Positions 23,068-32,989 of a stretch of 59,617 nt of DNA are shown one piece after another. Origin of the DNA: Gammaproteobacteria bacterium (GTDB taxonomy: Bacteria > Pseudomonadota > Gammaproteobacteria > Pseudomonadales > Pseudohongiellaceae); NCBI GenBank assembly GCA_029253585.1, contig JAQWZF010000027.1, forward strand, positions 1-59,617, written 5' to 3'. Position 1 is the first letter of the stretch, and each line of letters opens with the position of its first letter. The position numbers were made by a program, and so were the translations under genes. Below the pieces are notes generated by a model, which searched no databases, had not been told where the DNA came from, and saw nothing but the letters and a program-made list of their open reading frames with translations.

Positions 23068-24168
23068 TTAGAAGTCCTCGAGCATTTGCGCGCCAGGCGC
23101 CTGAATCGCTCGTTCATGCTTGAAGGTAAGCGCATCGAAGACAAGTGTGCCAAGGTCGCCAAAGGAGCCAGCGATTAATTTTGGATTCGCTTCCTGAGTT
23201 ACTAGTAAAGTGCCGATAGGCTCTTCCATCTCGAGACGCTTGAGCAGACGCTGAGTATTAAGATCAATCACCCAGATCTCTGTGCCTCGATCATGATGCG
23301 TGTCGATGCCACCTTCATGCATCGCGATATACAGCAGGCCAGTATCATGATGTACAGACAGAAATTCACCGCGCCCACCCGGACGCCAACCTTCTGCGCC
23401 GTCGGTCGGGATGCGCCAGCCCTCACCGATGTCTATATCGGTTCCAGATACGCTCACCTCGAACAACTCACCAGAGTGGGTCACTAGCAGCCATCCGTCA
23501 GCGGTACTGGCAGTGCGGTCGAAAACGGCGTCATCCTGCACGCTGAAGAACACATCGCTGCGCGCCCGGTTCTGTTCGAAGCCGCTTAGATCCAATTGGA
23601 TAAGTTGCAGCGTGCCGTCGCCACAGATTTGCAGAAAGTCGTTCTCCGCCACGGCCATATTCACGGCGCAGCCAGGCGTCATCAGTTCATAAACAAAAAC
23701 ACGATCCTGTACGTCCACGATAGACACCGAGTGGCCCGGGTTAATGTTGTGCACTACCAGGTGACGACCGCTGTTCAACATGGCCAGATGTCGACGCACG
23801 CCCAGGCGCGCCATATGATTGGGAATGATGACCTCGGCAACGGGGCTGAGATTCTCGAAATCGTAAATCGTCACCATATCAGTGCGTTCACCATGCACGC
23901 CGCGGCTGAAGTAGGACTCAGCCGCATAGAACTCCTCGCGCGGATTCCACATGGTCACAGCGGGGGTCCAATCGGAAAGCGACAACTGGCCCAACATCTC
24001 GCCGGACTGGGCATCGAAAATACGGGCACCGCCACCAGATTTGGCGACAAACCAGTTGGCTCCCGGGCTGGGCATCGTTTCGACAGAGATTCGCTCCGGA
24101 GTGAGCTGGCCAAAGGCCAATGGGGAAGCAAGGCTTAGGCTAAGCGCCAAGGTGTTCAGAAAGCGCAT
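23068..24168 (-). CDS. aauB: TTQ amine dehydrogenase heavy (alpha) chain
   Basis: A 366-residue exported subunit: signal peptide FLNTLALSLSLASPLAFG, then a seven-bladed propeller with blade motifs such as SIVDVQDRVFVYELMTPGCA and ICGDGTLQLIQLDLSG, and TEIWVIDLNTQRLLKRLEM near the end. The Gly-Cys near 157 and the I-C-G-D-G segment are the paired cysteines typical of the heavy chain. It binds two light chains and holds the substrate channel. I chose ATG 24168, with AGGAGA 8 nt upstream; the frame is open ten codons earlier. It is the first gene of the operon. Confidence 0.85.
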   Translation of the reverse strand: MRFLNTLALSLSLASPLAFGQLTPERISVETMPSPGANWFVAKSGGGARIFDAQSGEMLGQLSLSDWTPAVTMWNPREEFYAAESYFSRGVHGERTDMVTIYDFENLSPVAEVIIPNHMARLGVRRHLAMLNSGRHLVVHNINPGHSVSIVDVQDRVFVYELMTPGCAVNMAVAENDFLQICGDGTLQLIQLDLSGFEQNRARSDVFFSVQDDAVFDRTASTADGWLLVTHSGELFEVSVSGTDIDIGEGWRIPTDGAEGWRPGGRGEFLSVHHDTGLLYIAMHEGGIDTHHDRGTEIWVIDLNTQRLLKRLEMEEPIGTLLVTQEANPKLIAGSFGDLGTLVFDALTFKHERAIQAPGAQMLEDF

Positions 24169-24213
24169 GATAATTCTCCTGTGCAGGTACTGGCGCACAA
24201 TACAATCCCGAGT

Positions 24214-24255
24214 AATGACAGAGATTAGCCATTACCGTCTACCGAATCTGTCATT
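24214..24255. promoter_or_regulatory. Inverted repeat upstream of the amine dehydrogenase operon
   Basis: AATGACAGA (24214-24222) and TCTGTCATT (24247-24255) are perfect inverted arms separated by 24 bp. They lie 46-87 bp before the heavy-chain start, where an operator would be expected. A weak RNA hairpin is the alternative. No regulator gene lies next to the operon. Confidence 0.4.
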
Positions 24256-24347
24256 GCTCTTGTCAGGCAAGCAATCACGAATAAAGACTGGTCAACAGTA
24301 GCCTAATTAGCCAGATTTTCCAATACCAGTTAAGAGCCTGACGAATT

Positions 24348-24390
24348 AAAGGGGTCGGAGGGATTAATTTTAAATCCCTCCGACCCCTTT
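24348..24390. repeat. Family D palindrome, perfect copy
   Basis: AAAGGGGTCGGAGGGATT and its exact reverse complement, 18-bp arms with a 7-nt loop. It lies between the divergent amine dehydrogenase operon and MFS gene, where a terminator has no obvious use. Confidence 0.8.
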
Positions 24391-24464
24391 ATCTTTTATG
24401 GGTTAGAATTGTGCAGCGGGCATCGATCTCTCGTGTCAGGCCATACTGGAGCGGGAGCCCCTGA

Positions 24465-25640
24465 GTGAAATTGGAAAATTACAGAACACTAATCGTTCTG
24501 ACCTTCGCGCAATGCTTCGGTCAAACCGCGGCACCGATTCTTGTCCTGCTGGGCGGTATTGTTGGGGCGCAGATAGCACCCTCACTCGACTGGGCAACAC
24601 TCGCAATAGCAATTCAAATTATAGGAATAGCTTCTGCGACAATTCCCGCGTCCTATCTGATGTCAAAAGTCGGTAGAAAAGCTGGATTTCTTGGCGGTAC
24701 CGCGCTGGCCATCTTTGCCGCACTCTTTGCCGCCTGGGGTATCTATCAACAATCTTTTACGCTCTTCTGCATCGCCTCTTTCTTCATTGGTAACTATATA
24801 GCCTTCCTGCAGCAGTTTCGTTTCGCCGTTGCGGAGTCGGTGCCAAAACATCAGATACCCAAATGTCTGTCATTCTTAATGTTGGCGGGCATAGTTGCCG
24901 CATTGCTAGGACCGGAAGTGGGACGACGCTTCAGTGTCATCGAAGGGCTTCCCGATTACGTAGGTTCGTTTCTAGGCATGGCTGCAATGCTGAGCGTGTC
25001 CTTTCTAATCTTACTCGTGTTCTATCGCAACACAGCAATGGAGACACACGAACAAGCTAGTGCTGACAGGTCTCTAGGGCAGATCTTCAGACAACCCACC
25101 CTAATCCTGGCAATTGCATCTGCTGCTGTCGGGTATAGCGTCATGAGCCTGATAATGACCGCTACTCCACTAAGTATGCACGAGTTAGATCTGCATTCAT
25201 TAGATGACACAACCCGGGTGATCCAGAGCCACATACTTGCCATGTATGTCCCATCGTTCTTCAGTGGTTTTCTGATCTCCTGGCTGGGAGTGAGGCGAAT
25301 TATCCAGGCAGGGTTCGCCCTGATGTTAGTCTGTGTTGCTATTGGCTGGGGGCAACCTGACTTCATCAATTACTGGGGGACACTGGTATTTCTTGGAGTC
25401 GGTTGGAACTTCCTTTTTCTGGGTGGCACCACCCTGCTAACCCAAAGCTACCGCAATTCAGAGCGCTTCAAGGTGCAAGCCGTCAATGACTTTTTGGTCT
25501 TTGGTCTACAAGCGGTTGGCTCACTCAGCGCCGGCGTTCTGTTAGCCAGTATTGGCTGGAGCGGCGTGATGATATTTTCTCTTCCCCTATTATTACTACT
25601 TGTTCCAGTACTATTTATCACTCGCAAACCCGCGATCTAA
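24465..25640 (+). CDS. MFS transporter
   Basis: A 391-residue membrane protein of the major facilitator superfamily with about twelve helices. The loop between helices 2 and 3 carries a motif-A-like LMSKVGRKAGFLGG and the central loop is at about residues 195-210. The GTG start at 24465 has GGAG-type sequence upstream. It diverges from the amine dehydrogenase operon, so it could move an amine or its product, but the substrate cannot be inferred from sequence. Confidence 0.8.
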   Translation: MKLENYRTLIVLTFAQCFGQTAAPILVLLGGIVGAQIAPSLDWATLAIAIQIIGIASATIPASYLMSKVGRKAGFLGGTALAIFAALFAAWGIYQQSFTLFCIASFFIGNYIAFLQQFRFAVAESVPKHQIPKCLSFLMLAGIVAALLGPEVGRRFSVIEGLPDYVGSFLGMAAMLSVSFLILLVFYRNTAMETHEQASADRSLGQIFRQPTLILAIASAAVGYSVMSLIMTATPLSMHELDLHSLDDTTRVIQSHILAMYVPSFFSGFLISWLGVRRIIQAGFALMLVCVAIGWGQPDFINYWGTLVFLGVGWNFLFLGGTTLLTQSYRNSERFKVQAVNDFLVFGLQAVGSLSAGVLLASIGWSGVMIFSLPLLLLLVPVLFITRKPAI

Positions 25641-25741
25641 AAATTACAGGGATCGGAGGGATTTAGTCCCCTTTTGGCTTAGATTAGGGTAATCTCTGGA
25701 TAGAAATTGAACTGTAAATACACCAGCTAAGCGAGCAGCCG

Positions 25742-27019
25742 ATGGATATAAAACCCCTTAGAAATCTTTCTTTTGCACTTGTTTACCTATTCGCTGCATT
25801 GACCGTCAGCTTGGCTTCTGCCCAAGATATTCCATGGGCCTCTAGTGCCGAGGAAGTTGGCGTGTCTAGCGAGCGCCTCGAGCGCATCAACCAAGCCATG
25901 CAGCGGCATATAGATGCGGGCAACATCCAAGGTGCAGTAACCGCCGTAGCCAGGCGCGGGAAGCTTGTGCATTTTCAGACCCATGGCGCGATGGACGTTC
26001 CAAATAAACGCCCCATGACCGATGACAGCCTCTTTATCATGATGAGCTCCACCAAACCGGTGCTGGGCGTCGCCGCCATGATGATGATCGAAGAAGGCTT
26101 GATACGTCCTACCGATCCAGTATCGAAGTGGATTCCGGAATTCGAGGATATGCAGGTAGCCGTGCTCGCCGCACCCTTCGATGAAAACATCAGCCCGCTG
26201 CGCGTGGACCCTGAAGACCTCCCCGAATATCGACTGGTGCCAGCACACCGACAAATCACCGTCCATGACATACTGACCCATACCTCAGGTCTGGCTAGTA
26301 GCGGTTTAGGTAGCGCCATCTCCGCGCCAGCCGATCGCAGCCCGGGAGCAACGCTGGCTAACACTGTGCCCAAGTTTGGTGATTACGTGCTTGATTTCCA
26401 GCCCGGTACTCGCTGGCAATACAGTCCTGCCACAGCATTGGATGTGATCGCTCGCATCATCGAGATTGAATCCGGCATGCCCTTCCCTCAGTTTACGCAA
26501 CAGCGTATTTTCGAGCCGTTGGGCATGAACAACACATGGTGGAATGTGCCTGCTGAATACCAAGACCGCCGAGTTGTAATCGTTGATCGTGACATGTCGC
26601 GATTCTTCGATGTCCCCGACACCACCTACTTCTCCGGCTCCTACGGACTCAACAGCACCGCCGAAGATTATCTGCGCTTCGAACAGATGCTGGCTAACGG
26701 CGGCGAGCTATTCGGCAATCGTCTATTAAGCCCGCGCACCGTTCGCATGATGGCCAGCAATCAGTCGGGCGACCTCTACAAGGGAATAGGACGGAATCTC
26801 AGGGGGCAGGGCTTTGGTTATACCGTAGCTGTTGCAGAAGATCCCATAGTCTCCAACACAAGACGCAGTCCCGGCGCCTTCGGCTGGGGCGGCGCCTTCG
26901 GCACTCGCTCCTACACCGACCCGGAAGAAGAGTTAACCGCAGTAATTATGCTTCAGCAACCCTACCGGGCGGCGCAGGAAGATTTCGAAAATGCCGTGCA
27001 GCAGGCAATTATCGATTAA
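25742..27019 (+). CDS. Exported serine hydrolase (class C beta-lactamase family)
   Basis: A 425-residue protein with a signal peptide (VYLFAALTVSLASAQ), the catalytic S-S-T-K (Ser102, Lys105), a Y-S-P triad member near residue 223 in RWQYSPATALDVI, and a GWGGAFG stretch at the place of the third KTG-like motif. The family includes esterases, peptidases and beta-lactamases; the long insert and HTSGL motif match the esterase/EstB-like group. It stands alone after the MFS gene, with a degenerate family D arm (about 25647-25675) between them. Confidence 0.85.
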   Translation: MDIKPLRNLSFALVYLFAALTVSLASAQDIPWASSAEEVGVSSERLERINQAMQRHIDAGNIQGAVTAVARRGKLVHFQTHGAMDVPNKRPMTDDSLFIMMSSTKPVLGVAAMMMIEEGLIRPTDPVSKWIPEFEDMQVAVLAAPFDENISPLRVDPEDLPEYRLVPAHRQITVHDILTHTSGLASSGLGSAISAPADRSPGATLANTVPKFGDYVLDFQPGTRWQYSPATALDVIARIIEIESGMPFPQFTQQRIFEPLGMNNTWWNVPAEYQDRRVVIVDRDMSRFFDVPDTTYFSGSYGLNSTAEDYLRFEQMLANGGELFGNRLLSPRTVRMMASNQSGDLYKGIGRNLRGQGFGYTVAVAEDPIVSNTRRSPGAFGWGGAFGTRSYTDPEEELTAVIMLQQPYRAAQEDFENAVQQAIID

Positions 27020-27270
27020 AGCTTGTTGCTGGCCAGCCCTATTGTACGGGTCACCATCTGCTTCATCGTATTATTGCCAGCCTCGCAAAAGTTATCTGCA
27101 ATTCCCGAAATAAACGTCCAGGCATCAGCTATCGAGCTACCATCTTCCAACAGGCAAAACCGCGTCATCATCAGAGTATGCTCTGCCGTAATACCATCGT
27201 TGAAGTGTCGCGACATCGATGCAGAGCTATGTGTCAGACAGAGCGAGATTAGAATGCCAGCCCTTAGCAC
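27016..27270 (-). CDS. Possible small protein, doubtful
   Basis: An 84-codon open frame converging on the serine hydrolase with a 4-bp overlap. Composition is not clearly protein-like and no motif is seen; the opposite strand is also open over the same stretch. It may be a decayed gene or chance. The 27020-27356 gap holds nothing else that I can identify. Confidence 0.2.
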   Translation of the reverse strand: MLRAGILISLCLTHSSASMSRHFNDGITAEHTLMMTRFCLLEDGSSIADAWTFISGIADNFCEAGNNTMKQMVTRTIGLASNKL

Positions 27271-27356
27271 ACCTCGAGCTTTCAGGTTGCAGCCGTTGAT
27301 TGAAACTTGCCTACACCTTAAGCAAGAGATAGTCGTGATAACTCAATCCACTTCAG

Positions 27357-29411
27357 TCAGAAACGATAGTTGAAGTAAACTCGAAGTGAACGCGGCTCGA
27401 ACACATGATAGTGATGGTCGCCAACCGACGCTGTTTCGTTGATCAATTGTGACTCGTAAAAATATTCAACATCGCGATCGTTGGAATCAAACAGATTGAG
27501 CAGGTCCGCCGTGACTGAAAATTGTGACGTTGGAGCATAGATCAAACGCAAGTTAAACAATGTACTGCCTTCGGCTGTCTCCCCCCCATCAAGGCCATAG
27601 TCATCGAAATACCTTACCCGCAACGCGGCCTGCAATTTATCACTGAAGCTCAGGCTGATACCGCCGCTGATTACATCACTCAAGGCGCCAGGCACAGCAT
27701 CAAAGCCATTTACCTTACGAGTGAATCGAGAATCAGCCCACGAATATTCCATATCAACAGAGATCGAGTTATTAAGCTGGAAATAACTGGTAACTTCCAC
27801 TCCCTTGCGTTCACTGCCAAGACCTGTGTCTTCGGTGTTACCGGCATCACCAACAAAGATCAGCTCCGAATCTATATCCAATAGCCACAACGCGACAGAA
27901 GCGTTGAGACGATCGGTGAGAAATGCTCTGAACCCTATCTCGGAGCCCAATGTGTCAACCAAGGGATCTACAGGCAGAACAGCATCGCCGGAAACCGGAT
28001 CGAAGTGGATTGTTGTGCCGCGAGCATCATTACTGTGAAAGCCCTGACCGATACTCGCATAGATCTCGCTACTCTCATCGAGCTTGTAGATAAGGCTAAT
28101 AGACGCCGTCACGATATCATCTGAGCTCGAGCCGGAATTTGGAAGCAAGCTGCCCGCATTAGCAGCCTCCCTGGTTTGAACATCAAAGTCATAATCGTTA
28201 TAACGTAAGCCAAAAACTGAACGCAAACTATCAGACCAATGCATTTCGTTTTGCCAGTACAGGCCCATGCTTTTTTCTTCCACTGCATCAAGCCGAATTG
28301 CGCCGATTAGCCGCCGCTGTTCGGAACTGCGCAAGCCGACCTCGCCGATATCATCAATTCGTATCTGCACGCCATAGGTGTTCGTAAGTGCGAGAAAGCC
28401 CAGAGCAAGATCCTGTCGCCACTCTATGGATCCACCATAGATTTTGCGTTGATCTACTTGTTGGAATTGATCTCCCTGTGGGCTGGTGAAATAGCTAAAG
28501 TTCGAATACAACTCCATCTCATAGTCAATGCCATAGACAGACGCGCGTAATGAGCCATTCTCCAGATTGCGCTGCCAGTTTGCGGATACGCTGTACCGCG
28601 ATGAATCGCCACCAGCACTTGGATCGATAGAGCCAAACTCAGAGATCAAGTTACTCTGCACAGCTCGAGCTGGAATCTGGTCTGCTGAATTCCAACTATT
28701 GTCATAGCCCATGAACATGAACTGCAACTGATCCTCTCCGGCCCCCCAGCGCTGTTTCAACCAGACATTGGTTCTACCAACATCTTCATTGACCGAATCC
28801 CAGGGTCCTTCGTACTGCTGATGCTCCAGGCCATAGATTAGATTGCCGGCCGAATTATCCAAGGCGCCAGAAACAAGCAATCGGGAAAAACCGTATTCCC
28901 CCACACCCAACGATGCCGACTGTGAATCAAGATAGCGAGCTGTTGAGAAGTGTGCGGAACCGGCAGCTGAAAAATCCCCTGCATCTGCGAAGTAGGAACC
29001 CTTCCTGAAGCGAATTTCTTCAATCAATTCAGGAATGATGAAATTGATATCGGTGTAGCCTTGACCATGACCATGGCTACGCATATTCACCGGCATGCCA
29101 TCGATCACTGTGGAGAAATCTGTACCATGATCAAGGTTGAACCCACGCAGGAAAAACTGATTCGCCTTGCCGCTTCCACTGTGTTGGGTCGCCACCAAAC
29201 CAGGCACGGATTCCAGCAAATCGCCCGTGCGCAGCAGAGGGCGTCGTTGAAACTCATCCTGCGAAATCCGCCCTTCAGAAGCTGAAGTGGCAGAGCCTAT
29301 AAGGTTGACAGAGCGACCAATAACCTCGACCACCTCAAGCTCTTGGCTGAGCACTGCACTCGAAACAAATAAGAAACTAAAAAATGCAGCGTAGTGTAGA
29401 TTGCTCGGCAC
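27357..29411 (-). CDS. TonB-dependent outer-membrane receptor (second)
   Basis: A 684-residue receptor: signal peptide ending near SSAVLSQ, TonB-box-like LEVVEVIG, plug domain (LLESVPGLVATQHSGSGK, then FFLRGFNLDHGTDF, then the histidine-rich RSHGHGQGYTD), barrel, and terminal aromatic VYFNYRF. The S-H-G-H-G-Q-G loop over the plug is typical of a receptor group often thought to take up metal chelates, but the ligand is unknown. The GTG start at 29411 has GGAG 8 nt upstream. The neighbouring pump genes on the same strand are separated by 430 bp and are probably independent. Confidence 0.88.
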   Translation of the reverse strand: MPSNLHYAAFFSFLFVSSAVLSQELEVVEVIGRSVNLIGSATSASEGRISQDEFQRRPLLRTGDLLESVPGLVATQHSGSGKANQFFLRGFNLDHGTDFSTVIDGMPVNMRSHGHGQGYTDINFIIPELIEEIRFRKGSYFADAGDFSAAGSAHFSTARYLDSQSASLGVGEYGFSRLLVSGALDNSAGNLIYGLEHQQYEGPWDSVNEDVGRTNVWLKQRWGAGEDQLQFMFMGYDNSWNSADQIPARAVQSNLISEFGSIDPSAGGDSSRYSVSANWQRNLENGSLRASVYGIDYEMELYSNFSYFTSPQGDQFQQVDQRKIYGGSIEWRQDLALGFLALTNTYGVQIRIDDIGEVGLRSSEQRRLIGAIRLDAVEEKSMGLYWQNEMHWSDSLRSVFGLRYNDYDFDVQTREAANAGSLLPNSGSSSDDIVTASISLIYKLDESSEIYASIGQGFHSNDARGTTIHFDPVSGDAVLPVDPLVDTLGSEIGFRAFLTDRLNASVALWLLDIDSELIFVGDAGNTEDTGLGSERKGVEVTSYFQLNNSISVDMEYSWADSRFTRKVNGFDAVPGALSDVISGGISLSFSDKLQAALRVRYFDDYGLDGGETAEGSTLFNLRLIYAPTSQFSVTADLLNLFDSNDRDVEYFYESQLINETASVGDHHYHVFEPRSLRVYFNYRF

Positions 29412-29846
29412 CGACCAACTCCAATTGAAAAATAATCTGTTACAGCTGCGACATTGCAGGGCTAATTATTAGCAAGGGATAGACTAAAGAAGCGATGATG
29501 CCGATGGGCTTCATATCCCATTGTGAAACATTTTTCCAATTGGGACATTGCGTAACTCGGACAGCAATTAAAGGGGTCGGAATAGCGATCGGCCCCTCCG
29601 GGCTAGGCTATATCGAGGGCAGCGAGACAACTCGCAAACACCACTGTTACTTTCTTACTGCTACAGGTGAACCTACTCATGAAACACCTCATAGTTGTTG
29701 TGACTAAGGAGAGTGTAATGAGATCAGTTACTCTTTATTTGATTTGAATCAGTTCTAAACGGCGCCGTGAGCGTTTAATGGGGAGGAACCCAATCCAGAT
29801 CGATGAAATTCTCGACATGGATTGGGTCTGCTACAAATTCTTTGTA
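29412..29846. other. Intergenic region with a diverged family D copy
   Basis: About 435 bp. It must hold the promoter of the TonB receptor. AAAGGGGTCGG at 29570-29580 with a CGGCCCC at 29590 is a shortened family D copy. No gene is supported here. Confidence 0.4.
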
Positions 29847-32800
29847 CTAACTACTCTCCGCCGCCACACGCCCCTCTTCCTGATTCTGCAGGGACTCCAG
29901 TGCACGGGAAACCGCCTCAGGCGAGCCAGTTTTTCTGGCAAGCAGGTTGTAGACAACCGGCACCACAAACAGCGTCGTAATGGTCGTCATCAGTACGCCA
30001 GAAAAGATTACCGTACCGAGTAAAATTCGACTCTCCGAGCCAGCACCTGTTGCCATAATCAGCGGTATCGCCCCCACCAGGGTGGACAGAGCGGTCATCA
30101 GTACAGGACGCAAACGCAAATCACAGGCTTCGATCAATGCCTCAGCAAATACCTTGCCTTCATCCCGCAACTGATTGGCAAATTCAACAATAAGAATTCC
30201 GTTCTTGCTGGCAATACCTACCAGAATCACCAACCCGACGTTGGAGTAGATGTTCAAGGAGTTGTCGGTCAATAGTAGTCCGATCAAGGCACCGAGCACC
30301 GCCAGCGGAACCGTCGTCATTATAATCAAGGGATGAATAAAGCTTTCGAATTGCGCGGCCAATACCAGAAACACGACCAGCAGCGCGAGCAGAAATACCT
30401 TAGTCAGGCCTCCTTCAGAACTCTTCAGATCGAGCGACTCACCCTTGTAGGCTACCTGAGCATATTCGGGCAACTCTTGCGCAACCACGCCCTCGAGAAA
30501 GCTCAGCCCCTCATCCAGGCCGACGCCAGCCGCCAACCCGCCGGATATAGTAATAGAACGGATTCGGTTGTAGCGATTCAACGCAGTTGGACCCGATGAG
30601 TTCTCAACCTGTATCACATTCGCTAGCGGGATCAGCTGACCGCTTGTATCCGAGCGCACATAAATATTAGTCAAGTCGTCCGGCGAGGCGCGCTGTGCGT
30701 CTTCAGCCTGAACGATCACATCGTACTCTTCGCCCTGATCGGCGAAGGTCGTTACCCGACTCTCGCTCATCATCGCCTGCAGAGTACTGCCAATAGACTG
30801 AATACTGACGCCTAAATCGGCGGCGCGTATCTTGTCTACCGTCACTGTAAGGCTAGGCTTGGTTTCGTTGAAATCAGAGTCGAGGCGCGTGAACATGCCA
30901 CTCTCCTGTGCTCGCTCTAGCAATAGATCGCGCCACTGCACAAGCTCGTCATAGCTGCGACCGCCGATAACAAATTGTACTGGCTGGCCACCACCGCCAC
31001 GACCGAGACCCGAACGCATGAACATGAATGCTCTGATGCCGGGAATCTCATTCCATTTGCCGGTCAGCTCGCGCATGACGCTCGACGTATTCTTCTCCCG
31101 CTCTTCCCAGGAAGGCAGAGAGATAATCGTCATACCGCTGTTGACACCACCCCCACCGCCCCAGCCCGGAGTCATGGTGACAATATTCTGAACCTCGCCC
31201 GCATCAATATACGGCATCACCTGATCTTGAATCGAGGTGACCTGTTGCTCCATATAATTGAGGTTAGCGCCTTCTGGCCCCTGAATACTGGCAAAGATAA
31301 CGCCCTGATCTTCACTCGGAGCGAATGCCGAAGGCAGTTGCTGAAACAGAAAATATATGGCGATCATGACAAAGAGCAGAGAGGCGACGACAATCCAGCT
31401 ATGGCGCAGACAAACCGTCAATGCATCGTGATAGCCCCGCTGCAACCAGCGGAAGAACAGATCGACATGGTGGGTCAACCAACTCTCATGGGCATGGGTT
31501 GTAAGCAGTTTAGAGCTCATCATTGGAGTCAACGACAGGGCCAACACGCTGGAGATGATTACGGCGCCGCAGATAGTGACCGCCAACTCGTAGAACAGGA
31601 TACCCAGATTGCCTTCCAGAAACACTACCGGAACGAACACGGCAACCAGCACGGCAGTCGTTGCGATAACGGCGAAGGCCACCTGACGAGACCCGTTGTA
31701 GGCCGCCAGCAGTGGAGGCTCGCCGTTCTCTACTCGTCGCTGAATATTCTCCAGAACCACGATGGAATCATCGACAATCAAACCTACACAGAGCACCAAC
31801 CCCAGAAGCGTAATTAGATTAATCGAGAGACCGAAGCCTGAGATCACGATGAAGGCTGAGATCAGGCACACTGGAATAGTAATAACGGGAATCAGCATGA
31901 CTCGGATAGAGCCCAGAAACATATAGATCACAAGACTAACCAGTCCCATCGTCATAAAAATGGTCGAGTACACAGATGAGATAGCATTCTCGATAAATTC
32001 GGCGTCGCTAGAGGAGACAACCAGATCCATATGATCCGGCAGCGTTGGCCGTATGCGGTCCGCTAAGGCTTCGGTGCCACGTAACACAGATAAACTGTTT
32101 GCCGTCGACTGCTTAACGATGCCTATACCTACCGCCTCGACACCATTGCCCCTGTAGATGGAGCGTTCGTTGGCAGAACCCAACTCAACTCTGGCCACCT
32201 CACCTAGAGTAACCAGGAAATTGTCCTGACCGCGAGCAATAACGAGACGGGAGAAATCGTCTGCACTCTGAAATATGCGCTCGACGCGAACCGAGAATTC
32301 CATATTGGTGGAATCTATACGACCGGCTGGCAATTCTATGTTTTCGCGGCGCAGTGCATTTGCCACATCGATAACTGTAAGGCCACGCGCGGCAAGAGCG
32401 ACGCGATCCAGCCACACCCGCATGGCAAATCCACCGTTGCCGCTTACACTCACGTTAGAGACGCCATCCAGTACTGCAAACTGGTCGACTATATAGCGAT
32501 TCGCATAGTCGTTTAATTCCAGGTAGGACAGCTGGCTGCTGACTAGGTTGAAATACTGAATCGGCCTGGCATCACTATCTGCCTTCGCGATCTGAGGTGG
32601 ATCGACCTCTTCTGGCAGGCTACGGGCAACCCGTGAAATCTTATCTCTGATGTCATTGGCGGCGACTTCGATATCGGTACCCACAGCAAACTCGACGGAA
32701 ATTCTGGAGCTGCCGTCGACGCTTGAGGAATTGATGGCATCAACCCCATCTATGCCGTTGATCTGATCTTCGATCAACTCGGTAATCTGCGTCTCGATAA

Positions 32801-32972
32801 TCTCCGCCGAGGCTCCCGGATAACTGGTGCTGATCGAGACCACAGGCGGGCTGGTGTCTGGGTATTCACGCAGCGGAAGCTGAGTAAATGACATGATGCC
32901 AAAGGCAACCAGCATCAAGCTCAATACGGTCGCAAAGACTGGTCGCTTAACTGAAATATCAGAAAGAATCAT
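29847..32972 (-). CDS. RND efflux pump permease (HAE1 type)
   Basis: A 1041-residue inner-membrane transporter of the AcrB/MexB class. It starts with the typical SVKRPVFATVLSLMLVAFG, has the REYPD and GID.I porter sequences, and the transmembrane proton-relay region GLVLCVGLIVDDSIVVLENI with two adjacent aspartates. Two large periplasmic loops are at about residues 40-330 and 565-870. It exports drugs, detergents or metabolites through a tripartite complex driven by protons. It starts 17 bp after the adaptor gene and has AGAGGA 7 nt upstream of ATG 32972. No outer-membrane TolC-like gene is present here, so the partner must lie elsewhere. Confidence 0.92.
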   Translation of the reverse strand: MILSDISVKRPVFATVLSLMLVAFGIMSFTQLPLREYPDTSPPVVSISTSYPGASAEIIETQITELIEDQINGIDGVDAINSSSVDGSSRISVEFAVGTDIEVAANDIRDKISRVARSLPEEVDPPQIAKADSDARPIQYFNLVSSQLSYLELNDYANRYIVDQFAVLDGVSNVSVSGNGGFAMRVWLDRVALAARGLTVIDVANALRRENIELPAGRIDSTNMEFSVRVERIFQSADDFSRLVIARGQDNFLVTLGEVARVELGSANERSIYRGNGVEAVGIGIVKQSTANSLSVLRGTEALADRIRPTLPDHMDLVVSSSDAEFIENAISSVYSTIFMTMGLVSLVIYMFLGSIRVMLIPVITIPVCLISAFIVISGFGLSINLITLLGLVLCVGLIVDDSIVVLENIQRRVENGEPPLLAAYNGSRQVAFAVIATTAVLVAVFVPVVFLEGNLGILFYELAVTICGAVIISSVLALSLTPMMSSKLLTTHAHESWLTHHVDLFFRWLQRGYHDALTVCLRHSWIVVASLLFVMIAIYFLFQQLPSAFAPSEDQGVIFASIQGPEGANLNYMEQQVTSIQDQVMPYIDAGEVQNIVTMTPGWGGGGGVNSGMTIISLPSWEEREKNTSSVMRELTGKWNEIPGIRAFMFMRSGLGRGGGGQPVQFVIGGRSYDELVQWRDLLLERAQESGMFTRLDSDFNETKPSLTVTVDKIRAADLGVSIQSIGSTLQAMMSESRVTTFADQGEEYDVIVQAEDAQRASPDDLTNIYVRSDTSGQLIPLANVIQVENSSGPTALNRYNRIRSITISGGLAAGVGLDEGLSFLEGVVAQELPEYAQVAYKGESLDLKSSEGGLTKVFLLALLVVFLVLAAQFESFIHPLIIMTTVPLAVLGALIGLLLTDNSLNIYSNVGLVILVGIASKNGILIVEFANQLRDEGKVFAEALIEACDLRLRPVLMTALSTLVGAIPLIMATGAGSESRILLGTVIFSGVLMTTITTLFVVPVVYNLLARKTGSPEAVSRALESLQNQEEGRVAAESS

Positions 32973-32989
32973 CGCTGTATCCTCTTCGG

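Noticed and set aside
23596..24138. 180-codon plus-strand open frame opposite the amine dehydrogenase heavy chain
   Set aside because: Antisense to a strongly supported gene, with biased His/Arg-rich composition typical of a shadow frame.
25787..26373. Long minus-strand frames opposite the serine hydrolase
   Set aside because: The plus strand has signal peptide, SxxK and YSP motifs; the opposite frames show none.
30975..31817. 280-codon plus-strand open frame within the RND permease gene
   Set aside because: It lies wholly inside the well-supported permease on the other strand and has no family-like motifs.
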